Below the pieces are notes generated by a model that saw only the letters and a program-made list of their open reading frames with translations, did not search any database and had not been told where the DNA came from. From positions 124,001-188,000 of the forward strand of contig JAEYPF010000019.1 in NCBI GenBank assembly GCA_023411115.1: DNA of 64,000 nt, read 5' to 3'. The DNA comes from Methanobacteriota archaeon (GTDB taxonomy: Archaea; Methanobacteriota; Methanobacteria; Methanobacteriales; Methanobacteriaceae). Position numbers and translations under genes: made by a program. How positions within the stretch are numbered: the first letter of the stretch is position 1; every line of letters starts with the position of its first letter. Shown here piece by piece: positions 17,350 to 26,641 of the stretch.

Positions 17350-20055
17350 ATGTCTCGCCAGCTTGAAGAACTTGGATTTACTAAAAAAACTTGTATTACT
17401 TGTGGAAATGATTTCTGGTCCGTTGGAGATAGAAAAACATGTGGGGACGCCCCCTGTGATGAATATACTTTTATTGGAAATCCGGCCACAGATAAAAAAT
17501 ACGATCTATATGAAATTCAGAAAGCCTTTACAGAATTTTTTGCTCTAAATGGACATACACCCATAAAGAGATATCCAGTTCTTGCAAAGCGGTGGAGAGA
17601 TGATGTTTTTTTAGTCGGCGCATCAATTTATGATTTTCAGCCGTGGGTAACATCTGGAGCAGTGGATCCACCTGCAAACCCGCTGGTAATTGCACAACCA
17701 TCAATAAGACTTAACGATGTGGATAACGTCGGAAGGACCGGCAGACACATGACATGTTTCACAATGGGTGCTCATCACGCTTTTAATTCTGATAAAGAGC
17801 ATATTTACTGGGAAGATGAAACAGTAAAATACTGCCATGACTTTATAAAGCATATTGGAATCAACCCTGAAGAAATTACTTATATTGAATCATGGTGGGA
17901 AGGCGGAGGAAACGCAGGCCCATGTTATGAGATTTGTGTTAGGGGAGTAGAACTCGCAACACTTGTTTTTATTAAATATAAAACTCTTCCTGGCGGAAAA
18001 CTTGAAGAAATTCCACTTACAGTTGTTGATACGGGATATGGACTTGAAAGATTTGCATGGATATCTCAGGGAACCCCTACAGCTTATGATGCTTCTTTTG
18101 GGCCAGTAATACAGAAATTGAAGGAATTATCTGGTGTTGAAGTTAATGAGGCTATTCTAGCAGAAAATGCCCAAGTTGCGGGTATGATGGACATTGAAAC
18201 CTTTGCAGACCTTAGGGAGTTAAGGTCAAGAGTTGCAAATCGGCTTAATATATCATTAGATGAGCTTGAAAAGTCTACGAAACCAATGGAAGCTATTTAT
18301 GTAATTGCAGACCATACTCGGTGTCTTTCATTTATGCTTGCCGATGGTATAATTCCTTCCAACGTAAAAGAAGGATATCTTGCAAGACTTGTTTTAAGGA
18401 GAACAATTCGTTTCATAAAAGACCTGGGATTGGAAGAATCTTTAGCAGACATAATGAAAATACAGCTTGATTTCTTGTCCAAGACATATCCAGAAATTAA
18501 GCATCATCAAGATCATATAATCAATATAATCACTTTAGAAGATAAGAGGTACAATAAAACAGTCTCAAAAGGTAGAGAACTTGTTAAAAGGAGCATTAAA
18601 AAACTCAGGAAAAAGAATAAAACTGAAATGCCCTTTGAAACCCTTAAGGAACTTTATGAGTCCCATGGAATTCCGCCGGAAACAGCTAAGGAAATCTCCG
18701 AGAAAATGGAATTCCGCGTAAAGATACCTGATAACTTTTATACTCTGGTGGCTGCTGGGCATGAAGAAGAAGCTCAGGAAGAAAAAGCCGAAATAGAACT
18801 TGATTTCCCAGCTACCGATTTATTATTTTATCAGAAACCATATGATACACAGTTCGAGGCCCATATACTGGGGACTTACGAAAATAACGTAATACTGGAC
18901 CAAACTATATTCTATCCTGAAGGTGGTGGCCAGCCGTCTGATATAGGATATTTAGATATTCGTGGCGAAAAAATAAAGGTTTCGCACGCTGAAAAAATTA
19001 ATAACACAGTTTTACACAGGGTAGCTGAAGAAGATATAGAGAAAGTGCACCCTTACAAAGGCCAGATAATCAACGGCCAAATTGAACTTTCCAGAAGGCA
19101 GGCTTTAACAAGAAATCACACAGCAACTCATTTAATTATAGCTGCCTCAAGGCAGGTACTTGGAGATCATGTATGGCAGGCTGGGGCTCAAAAGGGTGTT
19201 AAAAAGTCAAGAATTGATATTTCTCATTACAAACGGATAAAACAGGAAGAACTTCAAAAAATCGAGATCATTGCCAATAAGTTCGTTATGGAAAACCGCC
19301 CTGTCATGACAAACTGGATGGCCAGGGCAGAAGCCGAGAAAAAATATGGGTTTATCCTGTATCAAGGTGGAGTAGTTCCTGGAATGACCATTAGAACTGT
19401 TGAAGTTGATGGAATTGATGTACAGGCGTGTGCAGGAACACACTGTACTCAAACTGGAGATATAGGACTTATAAAAATAACAAAGACCGAGAGAATTCAG
19501 GACGGTGTTGAAAGGATTGAATTTTCTGCAGGAGAAGCTGCAGTTGGGGCAGTACAACACAACGATAATGTTCTGAAAGAAAGTGCAGATGTGTTTAAAG
19601 TTACTCCTGAGCAACTTCCTAAAACATGTGATAGATTCTTCAGCGAATGGAAATCCTTTAAAAATGAAATAAGCAGGCTTAAAAGTCAGATGGCTGAATT
19701 GAAAATGAAAACTCTCGTTGGTAAAGCTAAAGAGATAGGTAATTTGAAGGTTCTGGAGGATATGATTGATGCCGACATGGGTGAAATGCAGAAAATGGCT
19801 CTAGACCTCACTGATGACGATGGAGAATTTGATGTAGTTCTTTTAGGCAATCTGGATGGTAAAATTGTGGGAACATCATCGGCTAAGGCCATAAAAGAAG
19901 GTGTTAAAATCAACGATATTATCAAGGAAGCTGCAGCTATTCTCGGCGGTGGGGGCGGTGGAAGGTCGAACCTTGCCCAGGGCGCAGGACCAAAAGCTGA
20001 AAAGATGCAGGAAGCGCTTAATTTTGCGTTTGATCAAATTAAAAATAATTTTTAA
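17350..20055 (+). CDS. alaS: Alanyl-tRNA synthetase
   Basis: About 901 residues, archaeal AlaRS length. N-terminal zinc-binding segment (TCITCGNDFW), class II catalytic core (RWRDDVFLVGASIYDFQPWVTSG, PSIRLNDVDNVGRTGRH), the editing domain with HTATHLI and the CAGTHC zinc site, and a C-terminal glycine-rich GGGGGGRSN in the oligomerisation domain. It charges tRNA-Ala and clears Ser and Gly mischarges. ATG at 17350 begins with SRQLEELGF as in relatives; the ATG at 17341 is also possible. No clear ribosome binding site, so the mRNA may be nearly leaderless. Confidence 0.97.
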   Translation: MSRQLEELGFTKKTCITCGNDFWSVGDRKTCGDAPCDEYTFIGNPATDKKYDLYEIQKAFTEFFALNGHTPIKRYPVLAKRWRDDVFLVGASIYDFQPWVTSGAVDPPANPLVIAQPSIRLNDVDNVGRTGRHMTCFTMGAHHAFNSDKEHIYWEDETVKYCHDFIKHIGINPEEITYIESWWEGGGNAGPCYEICVRGVELATLVFIKYKTLPGGKLEEIPLTVVDTGYGLERFAWISQGTPTAYDASFGPVIQKLKELSGVEVNEAILAENAQVAGMMDIETFADLRELRSRVANRLNISLDELEKSTKPMEAIYVIADHTRCLSFMLADGIIPSNVKEGYLARLVLRRTIRFIKDLGLEESLADIMKIQLDFLSKTYPEIKHHQDHIINIITLEDKRYNKTVSKGRELVKRSIKKLRKKNKTEMPFETLKELYESHGIPPETAKEISEKMEFRVKIPDNFYTLVAAGHEEEAQEEKAEIELDFPATDLLFYQKPYDTQFEAHILGTYENNVILDQTIFYPEGGGQPSDIGYLDIRGEKIKVSHAEKINNTVLHRVAEEDIEKVHPYKGQIINGQIELSRRQALTRNHTATHLIIAASRQVLGDHVWQAGAQKGVKKSRIDISHYKRIKQEELQKIEIIANKFVMENRPVMTNWMARAEAEKKYGFILYQGGVVPGMTIRTVEVDGIDVQACAGTHCTQTGDIGLIKITKTERIQDGVERIEFSAGEAAVGAVQHNDNVLKESADVFKVTPEQLPKTCDRFFSEWKSFKNEISRLKSQMAELKMKTLVGKAKEIGNLKVLEDMIDADMGEMQKMALDLTDDDGEFDVVLLGNLDGKIVGTSSAKAIKEGVKINDIIKEAAAILGGGGGGRSNLAQGAGPKAEKMQEALNFAFDQIKNNF

Positions 20056-20233
20056 TTAATTAACTTATTTATTTTTAATATTTTATATAAATAGAATTCA
20101 TCTTATTTTTTAAGCTAAAATAAATATATAATATTAACTATTCTTCCATAAAACATATATATTGTCCCATAAATAATTAAATAAGAATATTTTAACTTTA
20201 TAATCTATAAATTAACATTATGGAGGATAAAAA

Positions 20234-20404
20234 ATGGAAGATAAACCTATGGATTTTATACTGTATATTCTGGGTGTTGTAGGACTTTTAGTTCTCCTGG
20301 GTGGAGTATTTAATTTATATGAATTTAAATACGGCCTGCTCGGCGCAATTGTAATATGGATTATAGCTGGTGGAGCCCGAAAATATGTGGGTATACCTAA
20401 ATAA
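20234..20404 (+). CDS. Small two-helix membrane protein
   Basis: 56-residue protein in the gap between alaS and the DUF39 gene. GGAGG lies 7 bases before its ATG, the best signal in this gap. It reads MEDKPMDF, then a hydrophobic helix (ILYILGVVGLLVLLGGVF), a short polar turn, a second helix (GLLGAIVIWIIAGGA) and a basic end RKYVGIPK. It resembles no family that I know. The strong ribosome binding site and coherent membrane topology argue that it is real. AT-rich stretches on both sides (about 180 bases each) hold no other gene that I can support. Confidence 0.7.
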   Translation: MEDKPMDFILYILGVVGLLVLLGGVFNLYEFKYGLLGAIVIWIIAGGARKYVGIPK

Positions 20405-20584
20405 ATAACGATTTAGACAAATAGCTATTATTTTACTTTTTATTAGATAATAACACTTTTAATTTCTCTTTTTTAATTTTAATAAAATAAATATAATTTA
20501 ATTGAGATAAAATTAAATAGACTTTAATATAATTGATCTAACATAACTATTGTTATAAAATCTAAAAAATCATGGGGTTGTATT

Positions 20585-21844
20585 TTGAACATTCGCAGTA
20601 TTGAAGACATAAATAAGAAAATCGAAAGAGGAGAGGTAACAGTACTCACAGCAGAGGAAGTTAGTAATCTCATACGAGAAGGAGAAGAGCCCAAAGCAGA
20701 AGATATTGACGTTGTTACAACTGGAACATGTGGTATAATGTCTGGAACAGCTGCAGTATTTCATATTAAAGCAGGAGAACCAGGATCATTTAAAAAGGCA
20801 AAAAGAGTTCTTTTAAATGGTGTTCCGGGATTTCCAGGCCCATGTCCAAATGAATGGCTCGGATCGGTTGATTTAATAGCATACGGTACATCACACAGTA
20901 TTTATGATGAAGATTATGGTGGCGGATTCTTATTTAAGGACATAGTTGAAGGAAAGGACATAGAAATTGAAGTGGAATCCATTCATGGAGAAATCATAAA
21001 ATCCACTACAAATATAAATGAAATGGGCATGGCAAGGATGATTGGAACTCGATTGGCATTTAAAAATTATACTGCATTTTTAAATCCTGTTGAGGAACCT
21101 GTAGCATCTATATTTCATGCAATAGAAATGGAAGGTCCGTTTAAAGGGCTTTCATTTTCAGGCTGTGGTGAATTAAATCCACTGCAAAATGATCCTGTTA
21201 TGAAAACCATAAATACAGGGTCTAAAGTACTTATGTGTGGATCTGAGGGTATTATTCTTGGCCAGGGGACAAGAAGCAGCCCTGAAAAGCCGAATTTGAT
21301 GATATCTGCTGATATGCAGGACATGGATTCACATTTCCTTGGTGGATTCAAGACAGCAGCAGGGCCAGAAGTTTTCAACAGTGTAGCTGCTGCAGTTCCA
21401 ATTTTGAACGATGAGATTTTAAAGAACACTTTTATATTAAATAAGGATATACCATTACCTGTAGCAGACATAAGGGGAAGACATAAAGTTTTAGGATTTT
21501 CAGACTATGCTTCTGTTTGGGATGATGTAGATGAAAGGCCAGTTTACAATCCTGGGGAGTGTATGAACTGTGAGATATGTATAGTACGTGAAAGATGTCC
21601 TACTGGAGCATACATGGACACTTTAAATGCAAGAAGGTGCTTTGGTTGTGGTATGTGTGCATATTCCTGTCAACATGGTGCATTCCAGATGAAACGTGGT
21701 GAACTGAAATTCAAGATGGACAACGAACTTGTGGAAGTCCCTATAATATGCAGACAGTCAGATATTAAAAGAGCACGAGAACTTACAAATGAGCTTAAAA
21801 GAAGAATTCTTGAGGGTGAGTTTTCCATTTCGGGATGGTATTAA
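20585..21844 (+). CDS. L-aspartate semialdehyde sulfurtransferase-type protein (DUF39) with ferredoxin domain
   Basis: 419 residues. The N-terminal 310 belong to DUF39 (GTCGIMSGTAAVFHI, GVPGFPGPCPNEWLGSVD, GEGT-like GSEGIILGQGTRSSPEKPNLM). In methanogens this family is needed to make homocysteine from aspartate semialdehyde and sulfide. The C-terminus is a 2[4Fe-4S] ferredoxin module (CMNCEICIVRERCPTG, CFGCGMCAYSCQHG). In Methanosarcina the ferredoxin-like partner is a separate NIL/ferredoxin protein; here iron-sulfur clusters are on the same chain. Start is TTG at 20585 after a weak GGGGTTG. Family call firm. Confidence 0.88.
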   Translation: MNIRSIEDINKKIERGEVTVLTAEEVSNLIREGEEPKAEDIDVVTTGTCGIMSGTAAVFHIKAGEPGSFKKAKRVLLNGVPGFPGPCPNEWLGSVDLIAYGTSHSIYDEDYGGGFLFKDIVEGKDIEIEVESIHGEIIKSTTNINEMGMARMIGTRLAFKNYTAFLNPVEEPVASIFHAIEMEGPFKGLSFSGCGELNPLQNDPVMKTINTGSKVLMCGSEGIILGQGTRSSPEKPNLMISADMQDMDSHFLGGFKTAAGPEVFNSVAAAVPILNDEILKNTFILNKDIPLPVADIRGRHKVLGFSDYASVWDDVDERPVYNPGECMNCEICIVRERCPTGAYMDTLNARRCFGCGMCAYSCQHGAFQMKRGELKFKMDNELVEVPIICRQSDIKRARELTNELKRRILEGEFSISGWY

Positions 21845-21851
21845 AACGAAC

Positions 21852-21879
21852 AATCAGGAAGTGGATAACTCCTGATTTT
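21852..21879. terminator. Hairpin between convergent DUF39 and zinc-ribbon genes
   Basis: AATCAGGA (21852-21859) pairs with TCCTGATT (21870-21877), followed by TT and AT-rich DNA. It lies directly after the DUF39 stop and before the convergent zinc-ribbon gene. Probably a terminator; judged by structure and position. Confidence 0.5.
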
Positions 21880-21921
21880 CTAAAATCTTTAAAATCTAAA
21901 AAACGAAATTAATACATAAAA

Positions 21922-22464
21922 TTAACTGTTTATACCAGGAACCTGTGGGATTGATTGTGGGGCTGAAAAAAGGATTAGTCCAATAATAAATCCAAGTAGA
22001 AGTACTATAACCAGTAAAAGAAGCATTGTACCTAGGTGGCTTCCTGATTTTTTTGTTTCTTGAACTTCTTCGCCTGTATAGTAACTTTCATAGTCATATT
22101 CGTCTTGATAATGAGAATCATGGTGTGCATGAGGCGATGAATTTCCATAATATTTTCTTTTTAAAGGTTTCCTTTTGTAATCTTCTTCTTCATTGTGATA
22201 ATTTTCATAATCTGCACGTGGCTGGGGAATATCATAGGTAAAATCTTCTTGATCTTCCTGATATTTTCTTTTTGAAGGTCTTTGTTCATATTCGTCATTA
22301 GAATAATTTCTGTAGTTTTCAGTGGAAGGAGAATTATCACGGTTGAACTTTTTGTAAGGTTTCTTTTTTTGGGGCCGGTGATCTGACCATGGAAGTTCCA
22401 TTCCGCAGTTGGGACAGTATCTTTCACTTTTATCTATTTCAGCCCCGCAGTTATCACATATCAT
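21922..22464 (-). CDS. Zinc-ribbon, single-pass membrane protein
   Basis: About 180 residues in three parts: an N-terminal zinc ribbon (MICDNCGAEIDKSERYCPNCG), a long polar, low-complexity linker rich in Tyr, Arg, Asp, Asn and His (about residues 30-135), and one C-terminal transmembrane helix (LGTMLLLLVIVLLLGFIIGLIL) with a short tail. This is a tail-anchored design common in archaea and of unknown function. I start at ATG 22464 because the ribbon begins there and GTGAT precedes it; the TTG at 22500 would add 12 residues. Transcribed separately from the secreted genes upstream. Confidence 0.72.
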   Translation of the reverse strand: MICDNCGAEIDKSERYCPNCGMELPWSDHRPQKKKPYKKFNRDNSPSTENYRNYSNDEYEQRPSKRKYQEDQEDFTYDIPQPRADYENYHNEEEDYKRKPLKRKYYGNSSPHAHHDSHYQDEYDYESYYTGEEVQETKKSGSHLGTMLLLLVIVLLLGFIIGLILFSAPQSIPQVPGINS

Positions 22465-22776
22465 TTTATCACTTAAATTAAGGAGTTTAAGCAACTCCAA
22501 ATAATTCTTTTTTATTGTTATTATTATTGTAATAATGCATATTAGATAAATATAAATTCTTCTATTCTTTTATTGAATCTAAACATGTTAAATCTTTAAA
22601 ATCCTTGGTAAATACTTTTAATTAAACTATGAAGTTAAACATTTAAAAATGTTTATCATGTTTCCAGCATTTTTATAATCAGTTTAGCTGCATGTTTCAT
22701 TACTTATTAAAAAGCATAATATACTTCATTTATGAAAAAATAATCCAAGTTAAAGTTAACAAAAAAAAGGTAGAAT

Positions 22777-22921
22777 AAAACCTCTTAAGAGGTTTTTCCA
22801 ATTAATGTTTTGGAGAATGTTTGTGAAACTGAAAGTTTGAGAAAATGCTATGCATTTTCTATACACCAAAAATCGAAGATTTTTGAAGTTTCACAACCGT
22901 AAAAAATCATAGATTTTTTAC
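22777..22921. repeat. Multi-hairpin repeat cluster B
   Basis: Contains a perfect 20-base palindrome AAAACCTCTT/AAGAGGTTTT (22777-22796), then an outer stem TTGTGAAACT 22821-22830 with AGTTTCACAA 22887-22896. The outer stem encloses two hairpins, AGAAAATGC-TAT-GCATTTTCT (22840-22860) and CAAAAATC-GAA-GATTTTTG (22867-22885). It is followed by GTAAAAAATC-ATA-GATTTTTTAC (22899-22921), which ends 8 bases from the PepSY gene stop. The outer-stem-plus-inner-hairpins plan matches clusters A and C. It occupies much of the 465-base gap 22465-22928; the rest of that gap holds no gene. Confidence 0.75.
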
Positions 22922-22928
22922 ATACATG

Positions 22929-23312
22929 TTAAGGCGCTCCCCCTGCACCACCAACGTTTTTACCAGTTATAGCATTTATGTTGATTTCACCTACAGTTGT
23001 CCCATTGTCAATAACAGGAACAGAGTATACATATTTACCATTGATTTTAATCAATTTCGGTGTTCCCGCACTTGCACTGGAAACTTTAATGTAGTTTTGG
23101 GCTATTTTTTGGGCTTCTGCTGGAGATAGTTTAGCTTCTTTAGTGGTACTTGATGTACTGCTGCCAGACACGCTGTTATCAGTAGATATACTATCCTGTT
23201 TTTGGTCAGAACTGCTGGAGCTGCCTGTAGGATCTGTGTGGTTTGAAGCACCAAATACTAGGGCTGCTGCAGCCAGCATTACCACTATTGCAACTATTGA
23301 TTTTTTAATCAT
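22929..23312 (-). CDS. Exported PepSY-like domain protein
   Basis: 127 residues: signal peptide or anchor (MIKKSIVAIVVMLAAAALVFG), a Ser/Thr-rich linker of about 35 residues, and a single PepSY-like unit (LSPAEAQKIAQNYIKVSSASAGTPK, then KYVYSVPVIDNGTTVGEININAITGK). PepSY domains often inhibit or modulate proteases outside the cell. GGAGG lies 6 bases before the ATG. It starts 13 bases after the stop of the transglutaminase gene, so both are one transcript. A protective or regulatory role toward that wall enzyme is inferred from this pairing. Confidence 0.75.
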   Translation of the reverse strand: MIKKSIVAIVVMLAAAALVFGASNHTDPTGSSSSSDQKQDSISTDNSVSGSSTSSTTKEAKLSPAEAQKIAQNYIKVSSASAGTPKLIKINGKYVYSVPVIDNGTTVGEININAITGKNVGGAGGAP

Positions 23313-23325
23313 GTTGTTTCCTCCT

Positions 23326-24834
23326 TTAGAAAGGTAATGACGCGTATGTACCTTTTAATGTTGCTGTAGCTACATTCCAGTTTTTAATAACACCGAACGT
23401 GTTACTGGAACTTGTTGCATCTGCACGGTACCATTTACCATTTACCCATACTAAAGCAATGACGTGTCCATACCAGTTACCACTTGTAAACTTAGCATTA
23501 ACATGCTCATATTTTGCCGGAATTCCTGCAGCTCTTGAAAGAGCAACTAACAGGTGTGCTGTATCGACACAGTTCCCGGTTTTTGCATTCAAAGCACCTA
23601 CAGCACCGTACTTGGTGTTGTAGTAGAATGAATAGCTTAAATTATCTCTTACCCAGTTAAATATTGCCACTGCTTTGTCATATGTGGAAGTTTTACCTGC
23701 TGTTATTGAAGCTGCCAGCGCTTTAATTTTAGGATCATTTACCTGACAGTTTGATGTAGCTTTAAGGTACTGTTGTAACTCTGCTGGTACTGGTGTTGAT
23801 GTTGATCCGCCTATTCCGCTTGAAATTGTGCTCCATGGAGCCACTGAAACATAGTTTGGTAATCGGTTATTTGTTTTTTCGTAAGCTAGTATCTTGGAAA
23901 ACATGTAAATCATGGATTGATAATTTAATTTACCAAGAGTACTGGTTGCGTAATTAGGTAAAACACCATTTGCATCTATAAATGAATTCACTCGTTTAGC
24001 AAGGTCTATATAGCCTACTTTAGTTATGTTTCCACTTTTAATGCTTTCACTTGTCTGTGTTGGAGTATTTACATTTTCAAGTGTTACTGAAGTAGTTGAT
24101 CCGCTGTTTATCTTTAGTAATCCTGAAGTTAGTAGTTTCAAGAAATCAGGCATTTTAACCTGAACTGTACCAACTGTCACGTAATTTGGAAGTTTGTGAT
24201 TGGTTTCTATAAATGCTTTGACTCTAGCCGCTGCATCGTTGATCTGACTTACAGTAAAACTTGTTGAAGTCACTGTTGAAGTGCTGCTTACAGTTTTTGC
24301 TTCTCCTGCTGCTGCCTGCAAATTTTCTATTTGCGGCACCGAAAATCCTTGATTTTCGAGAGCTTCTTGTGTTTGAGTATTGTTAGTATTATTTGCCGTA
24401 TTTTTCGAAGATGTCACTGAATTTTGGTTAGCATCTGCAGTTGAAATTGCAGTTTGCGTATTTGTTTCTGTACATGCTGAATTTTGGCTGTTCACATTTG
24501 AAGTCGCTGTTGGAGTTGCTGTATCTTGTACAATTGCCTGTGTTTTCACTGTGGTTTCATTAATACTGGTATCTGATGTAGCAGTACTTGTATTCCCCAC
24601 TGATTTTACACTATTATCGGCTGAATTTTGCGTTGTCGCCGATCCATTTGCATTGTATGTATTGTTTGTTTGTATATTAGCTTTTTCCTGCACAGTACTG
24701 CTATTAACAGACTGTGTTTGTGCAGTTCCCACTTCTGACGCGCTTGCGCCAGCTATACCTGCCATTGATAGGCTGGATACTAATAGGACTGCAAAAAGCA
24801 ATTTCCTCGTAATTATACCGCCTCCGATTCCCAA
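23326..24834 (-). CDS. Exported transglutaminase-like protein with pseudomurein-binding repeats
   Basis: About 495-502 residues. Signal peptide [23 protein letters not shown], a long Thr/Ser/Asn/Gln-rich linker (about 30-175), two or three pseudomurein-binding repeats ([48 protein letters not shown]), then a transglutaminase-like domain. The catalytic Cys is in [20 protein letters not shown], His in [10 protein letters not shown] and Asp in WYRADATSS. The plan resembles pseudomurein endoisopeptidases and methanogen surface proteins; it may cut or remodel wall peptide bonds. Start is unclear: the TTG at 24834 lacks a binding site, while GGAGG precedes an ATT at 24813. Confidence 0.83.
   Translation of the reverse strand: MGIGGGIITRKLLFAVLLVSSLSMAGIAGASASEVGTAQTQSVNSSTVQEKANIQTNNTYNANGSATTQNSADNSVKSVGNTSTATSDTSINETTVKTQAIVQDTATPTATSNVNSQNSACTETNTQTAISTADANQNSVTSSKNTANNTNNTQTQEALENQGFSVPQIENLQAAAGEAKTVSSTSTVTSTSFTVSQINDAAARVKAFIETNHKLPNYVTVGTVQVKMPDFLKLLTSGLLKINSGSTTSVTLENVNTPTQTSESIKSGNITKVGYIDLAKRVNSFIDANGVLPNYATSTLGKLNYQSMIYMFSKILAYEKTNNRLPNYVSVAPWSTISSGIGGSTSTPVPAELQQYLKATSNCQVNDPKIKALAASITAGKTSTYDKAVAIFNWVRDNLSYSFYYNTKYGAVGALNAKTGNCVDTAHLLVALSRAAGIPAKYEHVNAKFTSGNWYGHVIALVWVNGKWYRADATSSSNTFGVIKNWNVATATLKGTYASLPF
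24340..24358. repeat. Cluster-type hairpin inside the transglutaminase coding sequence
   Basis: CGAAAATC-CTT-GATTTTCG is a perfect 8-base stem with a 3-base loop, nearly the same as the CGAAAATCC-TAT-GGATTTTCG hairpin of cluster A. It lies at the end of the low-complexity linker, encoding QGFSVP in the reading frame. It may be a repeat unit that inserted in frame, or a chance AT-rich palindrome. Confidence 0.45.
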
Positions 24835-24841
24835 TCAGAAA

Positions 24842-24900
24842 AAAACCCAATAAGGGTTTTCCTATGGGTAGGGACTAGTAGATGCAATATACCATATAAA
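24842..24900 (-). promoter_or_regulatory. Promoter and leader hairpin of the wall-protein operon
   Basis: On the minus strand TTTATATGG (24900-24892) is a good TATA box, predicting transcription start near 24870. The leader then contains the hairpin AAAACCC-TTATT-GGGTTTT (24860-24842) before the coding region. The hairpin could be an operator or RNA control element. The rest of the gap up to 25326 (about 425 bases) is AT-rich; I see no gene in it. Confidence 0.5.
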
Positions 24901-25326
24901 TCTTTTGGTTTTAATTCAAAAAAAAGACACGTATAGTGCTCTTTTAATAATTTAGGACACGCTATGTGGTTATTTAAATAGGTTATTTCGGATGAACTCC
25001 CTCAATTAGTATTTTTAACAAAAAAGCTCATTTTAAACATTATTTGACAAAAAGGGGCATACACTTTAATTTTGTAATGTGGCCATTATTGTTGTAATCA
25101 TTAAATAAATCCTATTAGCATTTTATTTAAATTGTAACCTCTTATTGGGTATTTTAAGAATTTTAACCATTTTTATTAATTAATTGCCAATCTTTATGCC
25201 ATAAAAATCCATTATGTAATTGTTTATTGATGGATTTTTATCTAGATTAATTAATACAAAATTAAAAATTTATGAGACCATTAGTGTTTGTTAATAAATG
25301 CATTAAAAATAGCATGATCTGTAAAA

Positions 25327-26382
25327 TTATATTAAATTTATTAAACCTAAATTTCTGGCATAATCAACCGTTTCTTTAAGCTCTTGATGGCTTGGATAAC
25401 GCATGATTTCATGGCATTCCTGGGCCATGTAAACAGGCCGATATTGCCCCATAATATTTATAACCGTCTCTTTTCCTAAATTTTCACTTATCCATTTTAA
25501 AATAGGCTTTGAGCAGCATTCAACATGATCTGGAAGCACAAGATGTCTTATAATCATATCACCTGAGATTTTAGCCATTTTATGATTTCTTGTCAATGTA
25601 TTCCAATAATTTGGTATCTTGGAAAGCTTTTCTGCACATTTTCCAGGCCCATATTTAAAATCACTTAAAAATAGGTCAACAAAGCCATCAAGAAGCTTCA
25701 TAGCATCCTCACTCATGTAAAAATTGCTGTTCCATATAACGGGAACGTTTTCACGGCACAATTTCATTGTTTTTAAAATATAAAGTAAATTTGGCGTGGG
25801 GTCTCCTCCAACGAAGTTTACATTTCTTGAGCCTTCTTTTCGCCGCCTGTCAATTATTTTTGCAAGTTGTTCTTCTTTTACTTCCAATCCTGCTTCTGGA
25901 AATTGGCTTATATCGAAATTCTGGCAATAGATACATCCAAAATTGCACCCTGTAAAAAATATGGTATGGCTAGGAATAAGGGGAGCTTCTTCACCAGTAT
26001 GTACAAATTCAGAAGCTATTTTTGGGTTCAACACCCCACAAAACCCTTTATTTGTAATTCTATTTACATAACATTTCATTTCACAAAAGTAGCAGTTTTC
26101 AAATATTTTTTCTGCAAGTTTAATTTTTAAATCGAGGAATGAAAAAAGGGGCTTTTTGAGGTCATTAAAAGTTGTTTTATAGAATATTTCTTTGAAATCC
26201 TCTCGAATATTTTCATGTTCTTCCCAAAGAGAATTGACATCATTACTTTTTTCAGCTGGAATCATTGAGGCTACTTTAGCTCTTGATGGCCTCTTATTTA
26301 GCATTATTTCAAAATATGTAGACAGTTCTTTTACTATATCTTTATTTTCAAGGATTTCTGAGGTATCTGGACGATTCCACAT
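25327..26382 (-). CDS. Radical SAM protein, PflX-like (COG1313 type)
   Basis: 351 residues. Radical SAM motif CNFGCIYC with Cys146, 150 and 153, then GGDPTPNLLYIL, the GGE-like SAM-binding strand. A preceding set of cysteines (C97, C100, C104, C115: CYFCEMKCYVNR ... FCGV) could bind an additional metal or cluster. This combination matches the uncharacterised pyruvate-formate-lyase-activase homologues COG1313. The first 90 residues are a helical extension. It probably activates a protein or performs a radical modification; no target enzyme is adjacent. It stands alone between AT-rich gaps. Confidence 0.85.
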   Translation of the reverse strand: MWNRPDTSEILENKDIVKELSTYFEIMLNKRPSRAKVASMIPAEKSNDVNSLWEEHENIREDFKEIFYKTTFNDLKKPLFSFLDLKIKLAEKIFENCYFCEMKCYVNRITNKGFCGVLNPKIASEFVHTGEEAPLIPSHTIFFTGCNFGCIYCQNFDISQFPEAGLEVKEEQLAKIIDRRRKEGSRNVNFVGGDPTPNLLYILKTMKLCRENVPVIWNSNFYMSEDAMKLLDGFVDLFLSDFKYGPGKCAEKLSKIPNYWNTLTRNHKMAKISGDMIIRHLVLPDHVECCSKPILKWISENLGKETVINIMGQYRPVYMAQECHEIMRYPSHQELKETVDYARNLGLINLI

Positions 26383-26641
26383 ATTAAATAATTTGAACCA
26401 GTTATTAAATAAATTTTACGTGAGGTTAACAAATACTAGTTTTTTAGGCATTTTCAAGGATTTAAATCATTTTAAAGGTTATAATAGCTCTTTTAATAAG
26501 CATTTACCATCAGACCACTAATATTTTATACAAAAAAAAAATATTAATGTGAATTTTCAAAATATAATATAAATCCGTAATAATATTTTGATGAATCCAG
26601 ATCAAATGATTCAATTTAAATAAAGTTTAGAGGCCGGATAT

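Noticed and set aside
26192..26521. Plus-strand open frame of 109 codons over the start of the radical SAM gene
   Set aside because: It is antisense to a well-supported gene and has no start signal.
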